Source: Betaproteobacteria bacterium HGW-Betaproteobacteria-9
GTDB lineage: Bacteria > Pseudomonadota > Gammaproteobacteria > Burkholderiales > Burkholderiaceae_C
Direction: 5' to 3'
DNA: 64,000 bases
Assembly (NCBI GenBank): GCA_002842215.1
Contig: PHCC01000005.1
Location: 124,001 to 188,000, forward strand
The notes beneath the pieces were generated by a model, which was not told the origin of the DNA, made no database searches, and saw only the letters and a list, made by a program, of their open reading frames with translations. A program made the position numbers and the translations under genes. Below are positions 44,481 through 53,107 of the stretch, one piece after another; position 1 is the stretch's first letter, and every line of letters starts with the position of its first letter.

Positions 44481-45680
44481 CTAGATCACCTCGAGTTCGG
44501 CGTTCATCGCGCCGGCCGCCTTGATGGCTTGAAGAATGGCGAGCAGGTCCTGCGGCGTGGCGCCCAGGCCGTTGAGCATGCGCACCAGATCCGACAGCTG
44601 CGGCGCTGCGTCCATCTGGATGATGGCGCCGCTGTCCTGGCTGATCTTGATGTCGGCTTTTTCGGCCACCACGGTTTCACCCCTGGACAGCGGGTTGGGC
44701 TGGCTGACCACCGGCGTGGAGCTGATGGTGACCGAGAGGTTGCCGTGCGCCACGGCGCAGGAGCCGAGCGTGACCGCCTGGTTCATGACGATGGAGCCGG
44801 TGCGGGTGTTGATGATGACGCGCGCGGCCGGGATCGTGGCTTCGAGCTGCAGCTCTTCCACCTCGGCCAGGAAGCTCACGCGGGCGTCGGGGTTGGCCGG
44901 CGCGCGCAGGCGCACCACGCGCCCGTCCACGGCGCTGGCCACGCCAGCGCCCATGCGGGCATTGACCGCCTCGGCCACGCGGCGCGCGGTCAGGAAATCG
45001 GACGAGTTCAGGCCGAGGTCGATGGTGTCACCGAGGGCGAAGGCGGTCGGCACACTGCGCTCGACCTGCGCCCCGCTGGGGATGCGACCGGCGCTCAGGT
45101 GGTTGATCTGCACCTTGCTGCCGCCGGCCGACGCACCGGCGCCACCGACCAGCAGGTTGCCCTGGGCCAGCGCGTAGATTTCGCCATCGGCGCCCTTGAG
45201 CGGCGTGGTGATGAGGGTGCCGCCGCGCAGCGATTTGGCGTTGCCCATGGAGGACACCGTCACGTCGATCATCTGGCCGGGCTGGGCGAATGCGGGCAGT
45301 TGCGCGGTCACGAGCACCGCGGCCACGTTCTTGAGCTGCACCTTGGCGTCGGCCGGCAGGTTCAGGCCGAGCTGCTGCAGGTAGTTGCTCATGCCCTGCG
45401 AGGTGTAGGGCATCTGGGTGGTCTGGTCGCCCGTGCCGTCGAGACCGACGACCAGGCCAAAGCCGGTCAGCTGGTTGGTGCGAACGCCCTGCACCGCGGC
45501 GATCTCCTTGATGCGGATCGCGTGCGCGTCCTGTGGCCAGCCGAGCCAGGCCAGGCCCGCCAGCAGCAGGCTGCTCCAGACCATCAGCTGGCGCAGCCAG
45601 GCCCTGCGGCCGGTGCGGGCAACGAGGCGGTTGAGGTGGGACGGCGTGTGCATGGGGTTCACCGGGTACGGGGACTTCAT
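44481..45680 (-). CDS. flgI: Flagellar P-ring protein FlgI
   Basis: About 399 aa, periplasmic P-ring subunit. A long Sec signal (helix LMVWSSLLLAGLAWLG, cleavage near DAHA) is followed by IRIKEIAAVQGVRTNQLTGF and the family core GLVVGLDGTGDQT. Starts at 45701, 45680 and 45653 are all possible; 45680 gives a reasonable signal length. Adjacent to flgH. Confidence 0.92.
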   Translation of the reverse strand: MKSPYPVNPMHTPSHLNRLVARTGRRAWLRQLMVWSSLLLAGLAWLGWPQDAHAIRIKEIAAVQGVRTNQLTGFGLVVGLDGTGDQTTQMPYTSQGMSNYLQQLGLNLPADAKVQLKNVAAVLVTAQLPAFAQPGQMIDVTVSSMGNAKSLRGGTLITTPLKGADGEIYALAQGNLLVGGAGASAGGSKVQINHLSAGRIPSGAQVERSVPTAFALGDTIDLGLNSSDFLTARRVAEAVNARMGAGVASAVDGRVVRLRAPANPDARVSFLAEVEELQLEATIPAARVIINTRTGSIVMNQAVTLGSCAVAHGNLSVTISSTPVVSQPNPLSRGETVVAEKADIKISQDSGAIIQMDAAPQLSDLVRMLNGLGATPQDLLAILQAIKAAGAMNAELEVI

Positions 45681-45700
45681 GACCCTGATGCTAGGCCGCA

Positions 45701-46393
45701 TCAGAACGGGAAAACGTTCAAAAAGAACCGCGACAACCAGCCAATTGAGAGCGCTTCGCTGACCGCACCGCGCCCTTTGGACTCGATGCGCGCGTTGGCC
45801 ACCTGGGTGGAAGCGACCACGTTGCCGGGCCGCACGTGGCGCGGATCGACCGTGCCGGAGAAGCGCAGCACGTCGACGTTGTTGTTGACGCCGATCTGTT
45901 TCTCGCCCGCCACCAGCAGGTGGCCGTTGGGCAGCACCTGCTGCACGGTGACCGTGATCACGCCCGAGAAGTCGTTGGCGTTTTCGTTGTCGCCTTTGCC
46001 TGCAAAGTTGTTTTCGGACTCGCCGCCGAGGTTGAAGTTGCGGTCGCGCGTGAGCTCCTTGGCCACGATGCCCGGCAGGGCCGAGACGCCGCCCGAGGCA
46101 CTGCCGCTGCGATCGATCGAGGCAGAAGACGACTGGCTGGCGCTGATCTTCTCGGTGATCTGGACCGTCAGGGTGTCACCGGGCCAGCGCGCACGCGGGT
46201 CTTCAAACGCGGGGCGGTAACTCGCGGTCCGGAACAGGCTGCCGTTGGTGGGCGTGGCGACCGCAGCGGCCGGGTAGTTGATGGGCCCGACCGGCACCAC
46301 CTCGACCGGCTTGGTCATGCAGGCGGTGAGCGGGATCACAACGCCCAGGCAGGCCAGCGGACGGGCGAGTTGGAACAGGAAAGCGCGGATCAT
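45701..46393 (-). CDS. flgH: Flagellar L-ring lipoprotein FlgH
   Basis: 230-aa outer-membrane lipoprotein. Lipobox LTAC follows a hydrophobic signal (MIRAFLFQLARPLACLGVVI). Family motifs RWPGDTLTVQITEKISASQS and VLPNGHLLVAGEKQIGVN are visible. The frame is open back to 46537, but that part is translated repeat DNA, so 46393 is chosen. Confidence 0.93.
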   Translation of the reverse strand: MIRAFLFQLARPLACLGVVIPLTACMTKPVEVVPVGPINYPAAAVATPTNGSLFRTASYRPAFEDPRARWPGDTLTVQITEKISASQSSSASIDRSGSASGGVSALPGIVAKELTRDRNFNLGGESENNFAGKGDNENANDFSGVITVTVQQVLPNGHLLVAGEKQIGVNNNVDVLRFSGTVDPRHVRPGNVVASTQVANARIESKGRGAVSEALSIGWLSRFFLNVFPF

Positions 46394-46439
46394 GATGGTC
46401 TTTCGATGCAGCGTTGCGGAGGCGCGAAGGGTTTTCGAC

Positions 46440-46533
46440 CAGGGATCCCGCGGAACCGGCTTCGCCGGGCCGCCAGGATCGCCCCCTTGAGGGGGGATGC
46501 GGCTACGCGCAGCGAGCAAGCAACGGGGGTGGG
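46440..46533 (-). repeat. Stop-proximal GC-rich repeat, copy 5 (flgG-flgH)
   Basis: On the minus strand it starts at the flgG TGA with a C-rich run, then a GCTGCGCGTAGC-type hairpin, CCCCCC-TCAA-GGGGG and GGCCCGGC-GAA-GCCGG-TTCCGCGG. Same module order and sense orientation as the other copies. Confidence 0.75.
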
Positions 46534-47316
46534 TCATAACTGGCCGAGGCGTTGCAGCATCTGGTCGGAGGTCTGGATCGCCTTGGAATTCATCTCGTAG
46601 GCGCGCTGGGTCTGGATCATGGTCACCAGCTCCTGCACCACGTTGACGTTGGAGGTTTCGACATAGCCCTGCATCAGGGTGCCCAGACCCGCGGAGCCGG
46701 GCGCGCCGTTGACCGGATTGCCCGAGGCCACGGTCTCGGTGTAGAGGTTGCCGCCGCGCGGCTCCAGGCCGGCCGGGTTGACGAAGCTGGCGAGTTCGAT
46801 GTTGCCCACCTGCTGCGGCTGGGCATTGCCCGGCAGCTTGACCGTGACCACGCCGTCGTTGCCGACGGTGACGCTCTGGGCTTCGGCGGGAATGGTGATG
46901 TCACCGGCCACGGGCAGGCCGCTGGCGGTGACGAGCCGGCCCTGGGCGTCCACCTGCAGGCTGCCGTCGCGTGTGTAGCCGGTGGTGCCGTCGGGCAAAG
47001 CCACCTGGATGAAGCCGCTGCCGTTGATGGCCAGGTCGAGCTGGTTGCCCGACTGTTGCAGGCTGCCCTGTGTGAACGAGCGCGAGGTCGCCACGGTGCG
47101 CACACCCAGGCCGATCTGCAGGCCGGTGGGCAGGTTGTTCTGCTCGGTGTCGGCGGCGCCGACCTGGCGCAGGTTCTGGTACATCAGGTCCTCGAACACG
47201 GCGCTGGCGCGCTTGAAGCCGTTCGTGGACACGTTGGCCATGTTGTTGGAGATCACGTCCAGCTGCGTCTGCTGGGCCTGCATGCCGGTCTTGGAAATCC
47301 AGAGGGAATTGATCAT
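46534..47316 (-). CDS. flgG: Flagellar distal rod protein FlgG
   Basis: 260-aa rod protein with the N-terminal rod signature [19 protein letters not shown] and the C-terminal helix [19 protein letters not shown]. 260-262 aa is the normal length. It follows flgF by 23 bp. Confidence 0.95.
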   Translation of the reverse strand: MINSLWISKTGMQAQQTQLDVISNNMANVSTNGFKRASAVFEDLMYQNLRQVGAADTEQNNLPTGLQIGLGVRTVATSRSFTQGSLQQSGNQLDLAINGSGFIQVALPDGTTGYTRDGSLQVDAQGRLVTASGLPVAGDITIPAEAQSVTVGNDGVVTVKLPGNAQPQQVGNIELASFVNPAGLEPRGGNLYTETVASGNPVNGAPGSAGLGTLMQGYVETSNVNVVQELVTMIQTQRAYEMNSKAIQTSDQMLQRLGQL

Positions 47317-47339
47317 GGTGTGCTCCTGGAAAGGGGAAA

Positions 47340-48080
47340 TCAGCCGTTCATGCTGAGCAGCCGCGAAGCGGTCTGGTCGTTCTTTTCGCCGTTCTGCAGC
47401 ATGCGCATCTGCAGCTCGAACTGGCGCGAGACGGCGATCATCCCGACCATGGCCTCGATGGGGTTCACGTTGCTGCCTTCGAGCGCGCCGCTCTGCACGC
47501 GGGCCTGCGCGTTGCTGGGCAGCGGCTCGCCCTGCGTGCCGCGGAACAGACCGTCTTCGCTGCGCCGCAGGCGGTTCTCGCCATCGGATGTGACGAGCTT
47601 GAGTTTGCCCAGGGCCTGCGCCGGCTGGTCGCCCACGCGGGCACTGACACTGCCGTCGGCCCCGATGTCGATCTGGGCGTTGGCCGGCACGACGATGGGC
47701 GCGCCGCCGTCGCTGAGCACGGGCAGGCCCTGGGCGCTGACGAGGGTGCCGTCGGCGTTGACTTCAAAGGCACCGGCGCGGGTGTAGGCCTCGGTGCCGT
47801 CCAGGCCCTGCACCGCGAAATAGGCGTCGCCCTTGGCGGCGACGTCGAGGCTGCGCCCGGTCGGGTTGATCGGGCCGGGGGTGTCCAGGTGACCGGCGGT
47901 GGCTTCGAGCGCGAAGACGCGCGTGGTGGAGCCGTCGCCGCGCACCGGCACGGCGCGGAAAGTGGCGAGCTCGGCGCGAAAGCCCGGCGTGGACGCATTG
48001 GCCAGGTTGTTGGCCAGCACCTGCTGGCGCTGCTGCGCCGCGTTGGCGCCGGTCATGGCGGTGTAGATCATGCGGTCCAT
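47340..48080 (-). CDS. flgF: Flagellar proximal rod protein FlgF
   Basis: 246-aa rod protein. N-terminal [20 protein letters not shown] and C-terminal [20 protein letters not shown] match the family. It follows flgE by 37 bp. Confidence 0.94.
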   Translation of the reverse strand: MDRMIYTAMTGANAAQQRQQVLANNLANASTPGFRAELATFRAVPVRGDGSTTRVFALEATAGHLDTPGPINPTGRSLDVAAKGDAYFAVQGLDGTEAYTRAGAFEVNADGTLVSAQGLPVLSDGGAPIVVPANAQIDIGADGSVSARVGDQPAQALGKLKLVTSDGENRLRRSEDGLFRGTQGEPLPSNAQARVQSGALEGSNVNPIEAMVGMIAVSRQFELQMRMLQNGEKNDQTASRLLSMNG

Positions 48081-48117
48081 GGCGTGCTCCGGGGTTCTTT
48101 CGCGTCAACGGACGGCA

Positions 48118-49332
48118 TCAGCGCATGTTCAAGAGCGTGCTGAGCACCTGGTCCTGCGTCTTGATGGTCTGCGCGTTCGCCTGGTAGGCGCGCTGCGCGG
48201 TCATCATGTTGACCAGCTCGCCCGTGAGGTCGATGTTGGAATCTTCCAGCGCGCCCGCGCGCAGGGCACCGAGCTTGCCTTCACCCGGTGCACCTCGCAC
48301 CGGCTCGCCCGACTCGAAGGTCGTGGCCCAGTTGCCGCCACCGGTGGGCACGAGGCCCTGCACGTTGCGGAAGTTCACCAGCGAGATCTGGCCCGCCGCC
48401 TGCGACTGGCCGTTGGAATACCGCGCCATGATCACGCCCGACTCGTCGATGCCCAGGCTGGTGAGCTCACCCGGGCGGTAGCCGTCCTGCGTCAGGTCGG
48501 AAACCGCGAAGTCGGCGCCGAATTGCGTGGCATCGCCAAAGTCCAGGTCCACGTTGAAGGTCTGGGCCGGGTCGTTGGGCGAGGCCAGTTGCAGCTGCGG
48601 GATCACGCTGGCCGGGTCGAGCGAACCGTCGGCCAGGAAGGAGATGGTGAACGGGGTCGACAGGGCCGGGTCTGAGTTGTTGACGCTGGTGTAGACGTTC
48701 CACTGGTTGTTGCCGATCTTGTCGAACACCAGGCCGACCGGGATCTCCAGGCCCTGGGGGTCGAAGGCGTTGAGCGAGGTGGCGTAGGTGCCCAGCGGTG
48801 TGGGCGGCACCACCGTGGCGGCGATGGGCGCGCTCGCGTCCAGGTTGAATTCGGCCGCGATCGCCGTGGTCTGCTTGGCCGGGATCGGGCCGCCCGTGGG
48901 CAGGGTCAGTGGCACGGAGTCGAAGCCCTGGCGCACGCCCGCGGCGTCGGTCGGGTAGCCCATGAGCTGGCCGCCCGTGTTGGTGATGATGTTGCCCTCG
49001 CGGTCCAGCTTGAACATGCCGGCGCGGGAATAGGCCATGGAGCCGTCGGGCATGGCGAGTTCGAAGAAGCCGTTGCCGTTGATGGCGACGTCCATGTCAT
49101 TGCCGGTGACGCTGATGTTGCCCTGGGTGAACATCTGCGACACGGTGGCCACGGTCACGCCTATGCCGGAGTTGACGCCGCCCGAGGCGTTGATGGAGCT
49201 GGCGTAGAGCTCGGCGAACTCGGCACGCGAGGCTTTCATGCCCACGGTGTTGGCGTTGGCGATGTTGTGGCCGATCACGTCCAGGTTGCGACTGGCGGTG
49301 TTCAGACCGGAGAGACCTTGCTGGAAAGCCAT
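48118..49332 (-). CDS. flgE: Flagellar hook protein FlgE
   Basis: 404-aa hook subunit. N-terminal LNTASRNLDVIGHNIANANT and C-terminal LVNMMTAQRAYQANAQTIKT are the conserved axial ends; the middle (D1/D2) is variable. Exported by the flagellar apparatus. It follows flgD by 40 bp. Confidence 0.95.
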   Translation of the reverse strand: MAFQQGLSGLNTASRNLDVIGHNIANANTVGMKASRAEFAELYASSINASGGVNSGIGVTVATVSQMFTQGNISVTGNDMDVAINGNGFFELAMPDGSMAYSRAGMFKLDREGNIITNTGGQLMGYPTDAAGVRQGFDSVPLTLPTGGPIPAKQTTAIAAEFNLDASAPIAATVVPPTPLGTYATSLNAFDPQGLEIPVGLVFDKIGNNQWNVYTSVNNSDPALSTPFTISFLADGSLDPASVIPQLQLASPNDPAQTFNVDLDFGDATQFGADFAVSDLTQDGYRPGELTSLGIDESGVIMARYSNGQSQAAGQISLVNFRNVQGLVPTGGGNWATTFESGEPVRGAPGEGKLGALRAGALEDSNIDLTGELVNMMTAQRAYQANAQTIKTQDQVLSTLLNMR

Positions 49333-49372
49333 GGTGATGTCCTTGGAAAGTGGGATGAAGAAAGAACCGCGC

Positions 49373-50038
49373 TCACATGAAGCCGCGGGCCTGGTCGTAG
49401 GCCACGGCTCGTCCGTTGGCCAGTTGCAGCGAGATCGCCCCGTTGGCGAAGTTGACCGAATCGATGCGCTGGGGTGACAGCGCCGTGTTGGCCACCGCCT
49501 CGCCGCCGGTGGAGACCGAGCGCACGACGAAACGCGAGACGGTGGCCGGGTCGATGCTGCCGGCGTCCCAGCTGAAACTGTGCTGGCCCGCGCCTTTGGC
49601 GCCGAGCTTGACCGTGTCCAGCACCTGACCGGTGCTGCCCATCACGTCCACTTCCACCGAGCCGGCATCGGCCGCGAGGTTGAAGGCGCCCTTGCCGGTG
49701 CTGCCGTCGAAGGCCAGCGCATCACCTTCGACCAGCGCCTGACGGCCGATCAGGGCGGCGCCCTGCAGGGAACCGAGCGCGGCCGACTGCTCGGCCATGC
49801 CCTTGAGCGTGGCATTGAGTTCCTGGATGCCGCTGACCGTGTTGATCTGCGCCATCTGGGTCGTCATCTGCGCGTTGTCCATCGGGTTGAGCGGATCCTG
49901 GTTGTTGATCTGCGCGACCAGCAGCTTGAGGAAACGGTCCTGCGAGGCCTGGGGATCGGAGGCGTTGTTGCTGTTGACCGCCGTGGTGCTGCCCACGGTG
50001 GTGCCGAGGTTGCTGAGGTCGAGGGCTGACGTGAGCAT
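49373..50038 (-). CDS. flgD: Flagellar hook-capping protein FlgD
   Basis: 221-aa scaffold for hook growth. The N-terminal export/cap motif QDRFLKLLVAQINNQDPLNP is followed by a FLG-D tudor-like and FnIII-like part. It follows flgC by 14 bp. Confidence 0.94.
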   Translation of the reverse strand: MLTSALDLSNLGTTVGSTTAVNSNNASDPQASQDRFLKLLVAQINNQDPLNPMDNAQMTTQMAQINTVSGIQELNATLKGMAEQSAALGSLQGAALIGRQALVEGDALAFDGSTGKGAFNLAADAGSVEVDVMGSTGQVLDTVKLGAKGAGQHSFSWDAGSIDPATVSRFVVRSVSTGGEAVANTALSPQRIDSVNFANGAISLQLANGRAVAYDQARGFM

Positions 50039-50052
50039 GGTTCAAAGGCCTT

Positions 50053-50457
50053 TCACTGCCCCATCTGGAGCGTTTTGAGCAGCAACGATTTCGCCGTGTT
50101 CATGACTTCGACGTTGTTCTGGTAGGAGCGCGAGGCCGACATCATGTTGACCATCTCCTCCACCGGGTTGACGTTGGAATGGGTGACGTAACCCTCGGCG
50201 TCGGCGCTGGGGTGGCTGGGGTTGTGCACGCGGCGCCCGGGCGCATCGCTTTCCTGGATGTCCTGCACCTTGACGCCCGCGTTGCCGGAACCGCCCATGG
50301 GAACGGTCTGGAACAGCACCTGGCGCGCCTTGTAGCTCTGGCCGTCCGGTCCGGCCACGGCGTCGGCGTTGGCCAGGTTGCTGGCCACGACGTTGAGGCG
50401 CTGCGACTGCGAACTGATCGCGCTGCCCGAGACACCGAAGATGGCAAACATCGACAT
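50053..50457 (-). CDS. flgC: Flagellar proximal rod protein FlgC
   Basis: 134-aa rod protein: [18 protein letters not shown] and the C-terminal [20 protein letters not shown]. Normal family length. Confidence 0.95.
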   Translation of the reverse strand: MSMFAIFGVSGSAISSQSQRLNVVASNLANADAVAGPDGQSYKARQVLFQTVPMGGSGNAGVKVQDIQESDAPGRRVHNPSHPSADAEGYVTHSNVNPVEEMVNMMSASRSYQNNVEVMNTAKSLLLKTLQMGQ

Positions 50458-50504
50458 GACTAAGTCCTTTCAGCCAAAACAACACCCCGGCGCAAAGTGC
50501 CCAA

Positions 50505-50592
50505 AACCAAGAACACCGCGGAACTGGCTTTGCCAGGCCGCTGGTGTTGCCCTCCTTGGGGGGTAGCGCCGAAGGCGATGCGGGGGGTGTTC
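50505..50592 (-). repeat. Stop-proximal GC-rich repeat, copy 6 (flgB-flgC)
   Basis: On the minus strand it follows the flgB TAA by about 9 nt: C-run, GCATCGCC-TTC-GGCGC, CCCCCC-AAGGAGGG, then GGCCTGGC-AAA-GCCAG. The last stem differs from other copies by a paired change (C-G to T-A in both arms), which supports a selected hairpin. Confidence 0.78.
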
Positions 50593-50596
50593 ATGG

Positions 50597-51010
50597 TTAT
50601 TGCCCCGTGATGGCGCTGAGCATCGTCTTCACATGCGAATTGATGAAACGCAGCGTGGACTCGTAGCGGATGCTGTTGTCGACGAAGTTGGCGCGCTCGC
50701 GGTCCAGGTCGACCGAGTTGCCGTCCTGGCTGGGCTGGGTCTGCACCGTGTAGGCCATGTCGGGGCTGCGCGGATCGGTGGAGCCCAGGCGCAGGTGCTG
50801 CGCGTGGGTGCGGTCCGGCGCCGAGCGCAGGCCCGACGGATCCTGCAGGCCCGCAGCGTCCTTGAGCGCGGCGGCGAAGTCAAAATCGCGGGCCACATAG
50901 CCGGGCGTGTCGGCGTTGGCGATGTTGCTGGCGATCACCTGCTGGCGCTGCGAGCGCAGCAGGAGCGCGTTGGACTGGAAGTTCAGTCCTGCGGTCATCT
51001 GTTCAAGCAT
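50597..51010 (-). CDS. flgB: Flagellar proximal rod protein FlgB
   Basis: 137-aa rod protein, first gene of the flgBCDEFGHIJKL operon. Motif QRQQVIASNIANADTPGYVA and the C-terminal SIRYESTLRFINSHVKTMLS. ATG at 51010 gives the usual family length; the frame extends to 51112 without family sequence. The 237-bp gap to the divergent flgA should hold both promoters. Confidence 0.94.
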   Translation of the reverse strand: MLEQMTAGLNFQSNALLLRSQRQQVIASNIANADTPGYVARDFDFAAALKDAAGLQDPSGLRSAPDRTHAQHLRLGSTDPRSPDMAYTVQTQPSQDGNSVDLDRERANFVDNSIRYESTLRFINSHVKTMLSAITGQ

Positions 51011-51247
51011 GGCGTTCTCCAGACAGGGTTGAGGGGGGCGGCAAAAGCGCAGGCTTGCACCGACATGAACGCAAGTATGGGAAAACTTGAGCCCCTGCAA
51101 TGGCCCGAACAAACGCCACTTAGTCGGGCATTTCGCCGCTTTGATGGTTGCCGGGCCGGCCTAAAGTGGCTCACAGCAGGCATGGGCTGGGCACACCCGT
51201 CCGCCTTTGCGCCGGCAGCAGCCGGACCGCCTGCGGAGGTCTTCCCG

Positions 51248-52030
51248 ATGAACAAGCACACTTCTTTCTGTTTTCTGCGGTCCGCCCGAGCCAGCGCCGC
51301 CGGGTGGCTCGCCGCCGGGCTGCTGCTCGCCGGCCTGACCGGCCCGGCCCGGGCGCAGTTCGCCGTGGCACCGGCCACCAGCGCCGACGACCGCGCCCTG
51401 CTCGCGCAGATGGCGCGCGACTACGTCGAACCGGCCCTGGCCAACGCCCTGAGCGAAAACGCCGGCGGCGTGCTGCGGCCCGAGGTGGTCATGGGCGCGC
51501 TGGACTCGCGCCTGCGCCTGAGCCCCTGTCCCCGCATCGAACCCTATCTGCCCCCCGGCACCCGCCTCTGGGGGCGCAGCCGCATCGGCCTGCGCTGCCT
51601 GGAGGGCCAGGTGCGCTGGAACGTGTTTGTGCCCGTCACCATCAAGGCCTGGGGCCCGGCCTGGGTGCTCAGACGCCCGGTGCCCGCCGGCACCGCCCTG
51701 GTTCAAGAAGACGCCGAACTGGCCGAAATGGACTGGGCCGAGCAGTCGGCCAGCGTGCTGGTCACGCCCGAAAGCTGGATCGGCCAGCAGGCGGCCTTTG
51801 CGCTGAACCCGGGGCAGACCCTGCGCGAGAACATGGTGCGCCCGGTGCCGGCATTTGACCGGGGCGCTCAGGTCAAGGTAAAAAGCGAAGGCACTGGCTT
51901 TCAGGTGGTGGTCAGCGGCGAGGCCATGGGGGTGGGCGTCGTGGGCCAGACGGTCCGCGTGAGGCTCAACGGCGGTCGCGTGGTCACCGGGACGGTGCGC
52001 GATGGACCGCTGGTGGAGGTCCGGCTTTGA
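51248..52030 (+). CDS. flgA: Flagellar P-ring assembly chaperone FlgA
   Basis: 260-aa periplasmic chaperone. Sec signal (SAAGWLAAGLLLAGLTGPARA), then a SAF domain with the motif RRPVPAGTALVQEDAELAEM and the C-terminal conserved block NPGQTLRENMVRPVP. GGAGG lies about 10 nt before the ATG. Divergent from flgB. Confidence 0.93.
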   Translation: MNKHTSFCFLRSARASAAGWLAAGLLLAGLTGPARAQFAVAPATSADDRALLAQMARDYVEPALANALSENAGGVLRPEVVMGALDSRLRLSPCPRIEPYLPPGTRLWGRSRIGLRCLEGQVRWNVFVPVTIKAWGPAWVLRRPVPAGTALVQEDAELAEMDWAEQSASVLVTPESWIGQQAAFALNPGQTLRENMVRPVPAFDRGAQVKVKSEGTGFQVVVSGEAMGVGVVGQTVRVRLNGGRVVTGTVRDGPLVEVRL

Positions 52031-52086
52031 GCCCGCCAGTACCGCTTTGTCAGCAGTTCCCGTGATCTATTCAGCAAAAAAGACCT

Positions 52087-52113
52087 TAAGTACGCCTTCT
52101 TTTGTGCCGATAG
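52087..52113 (+). promoter_or_regulatory. Sigma-28 (FliA) promoter of flgM
   Basis: TAAG, 15-bp spacer, GCCGATAG: an almost perfect match to the FliA consensus (TAAA-N15-GCCGATAA). It lies 40 bp before the flgM ATG. fliA itself is encoded at 59843-60568. Confidence 0.88.
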
Positions 52114-52126
52114 TCATTCCACAACG

Positions 52127-52140
52127 CCTCGAATTCGAGG
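52127..52140. promoter_or_regulatory. 14-bp perfect palindrome in the flgM leader
   Basis: CCTCGAATTCGAGG, located between the sigma-28 -10 element and the flgM ribosome site. In RNA it would be a stem without a proper loop, so a protein-binding DNA site is as likely. Function unknown. Confidence 0.6.
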
Positions 52141-52153
52141 TTTGGAGAGTGAA

Positions 52154-52495
52154 ATGAAAGTCGAATCATCATCACCGGATTCCTACATTGGTTCCGTCGC
52201 CGGGGGTCCGCAGAAGACGGCCGACAACCCGTCGGCTGGCGCCCAGGGTGCTGCCGGGGCGGCGGCCAAGCCGCAGGCGAATGCGGGCGTGACCGTCACC
52301 CTGTCGTCGTCGACCGTGTCGGCGATGCAGAGCGCCTCCGCGAGCGGCAACGAGGTGTTCAACGCCGAAAAGGTCGAGTCGATGAAGGCGGCCATCGCCA
52401 ACGGGAGCTTCCAGGTCAACGCCGAAGCGATTGCTGACAAAATGTTGTCCAACGCGGCTGAAATGCTCAGCGGCGCCAGCGGCAACCGCGCCTGA
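52154..52495 (+). CDS. flgM: Anti-sigma-28 factor FlgM
   Basis: 113-aa protein with a Gly/Ala-rich N-terminus and the FliA-binding C-terminal part (AEKVESMKAAIANG-like block, then ADKMLSNAAEMLSGA). It holds FliA inactive until the hook is complete, then is exported. ATG at 52154 follows GGAGAG; the upstream TTG is not favoured. flgN starts 23 bp after its stop. Confidence 0.9.
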   Translation: MKVESSSPDSYIGSVAGGPQKTADNPSAGAQGAAGAAAKPQANAGVTVTLSSSTVSAMQSASASGNEVFNAEKVESMKAAIANGSFQVNAEAIADKMLSNAAEMLSGASGNRA

Positions 52496-52518
52496 TCACC
52501 CCCCACCGGACCACCGCC

Positions 52519-52887
52519 ATGAGCCAAGCTCCCGACACCCACCCCTGGATCGCCTCGCTGCAGACCGGGCTGGACCGTCTGGAACGGGCTTTGCTCGACA
52601 GCGATCCCGACGGTGTGGAGAAGGCCAGCGCCCAGATCCAGATGGTGTTGCAGAAGGCCCCGAAGACCGCCGAATTTGCCGTGCCCGGCAGCAGCCTGCG
52701 CATCGACATGCTGCAGGCCGCCCAGCGCTTTGGGCAACTGCGCCAGACCGTGCTGCGCGCGGGTGCGCAAAGCCAGCGTGCACTCAACAGCCTGCTGCCC
52801 CAGCAGGCCCAACCGCCCACCTACAACCGCCTCGTCGGCCCGGCCTCCTCCATCGGCGGCGCTGGACGGGGCTATCTCTCCGCTTGA
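52519..52887 (+). CDS. flgN: Flagellar export chaperone FlgN
   Basis: 122-aa, mainly helical chaperone for FlgK and FlgL (SLQTGLDRLERALLDSD...). Low sequence conservation is usual; the assignment rests on position after flgM and on size and helix pattern. Confidence 0.85.
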   Translation: MSQAPDTHPWIASLQTGLDRLERALLDSDPDGVEKASAQIQMVLQKAPKTAEFAVPGSSLRIDMLQAAQRFGQLRQTVLRAGAQSQRALNSLLPQQAQPPTYNRLVGPASSIGGAGRGYLSA

Positions 52888-52892
52888 GCTGA

Positions 52893-52934
52893 GACACCCC
52901 CGGCGGTGCCTCTGGGAGGCGTTGCTTCATGCGT
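52893..52934 (+). repeat. Stop-proximal GC-rich repeat, copy 7 (after flgN), shortened
   Basis: Starts about 9 nt after the flgN stop with a C-run and goes directly to the tail GGTGCCTCTGGGAGGCG...TTCATGCGT, which matches the end of copy 3. The middle hairpin modules are missing. Confidence 0.65.
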
Positions 52935-52971
52935 TGCGGGTGGCGCTCCGGTGCCATGGACAACTGAAACG

Positions 52972-52994
52972 AACCGGCCCTGGCCGGTTTTTTT
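52972..52994 (+). terminator. Rho-independent terminator after flgN
   Basis: CCGGCC-CT-GGCCGG stem followed by seven T. It ends the flgA-flgM-flgN unit. Confidence 0.9.
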
Positions 52995-53107
52995 GTACCT
53001 GCGCCAGGGGACCCCGGCCGCCGCGCCACTTGACCCGCCGTTCGGCCGGATTTAACGTGCAACTCCGACGTCCGGCCATCGCGCCGCTCCCGCCACAGGA
53101 GGTGCCC

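Noticed and set aside
41640-46220. 1526-residue plus-strand open frame opposite flgK-flgJ-flgI-flgH
   Set aside because: Antisense shadow of the flagellar genes caused by high GC at third positions; the peptide is low-complexity Gly/Arg/His/Val-rich with no motif.
52613-53107. N-terminal extension of the enolase-family gene through flgN
   Set aside because: The extension overlaps flgN and the terminator at 52972-52994. The GTG at 53108 has a perfect ribosome site and family-like start.
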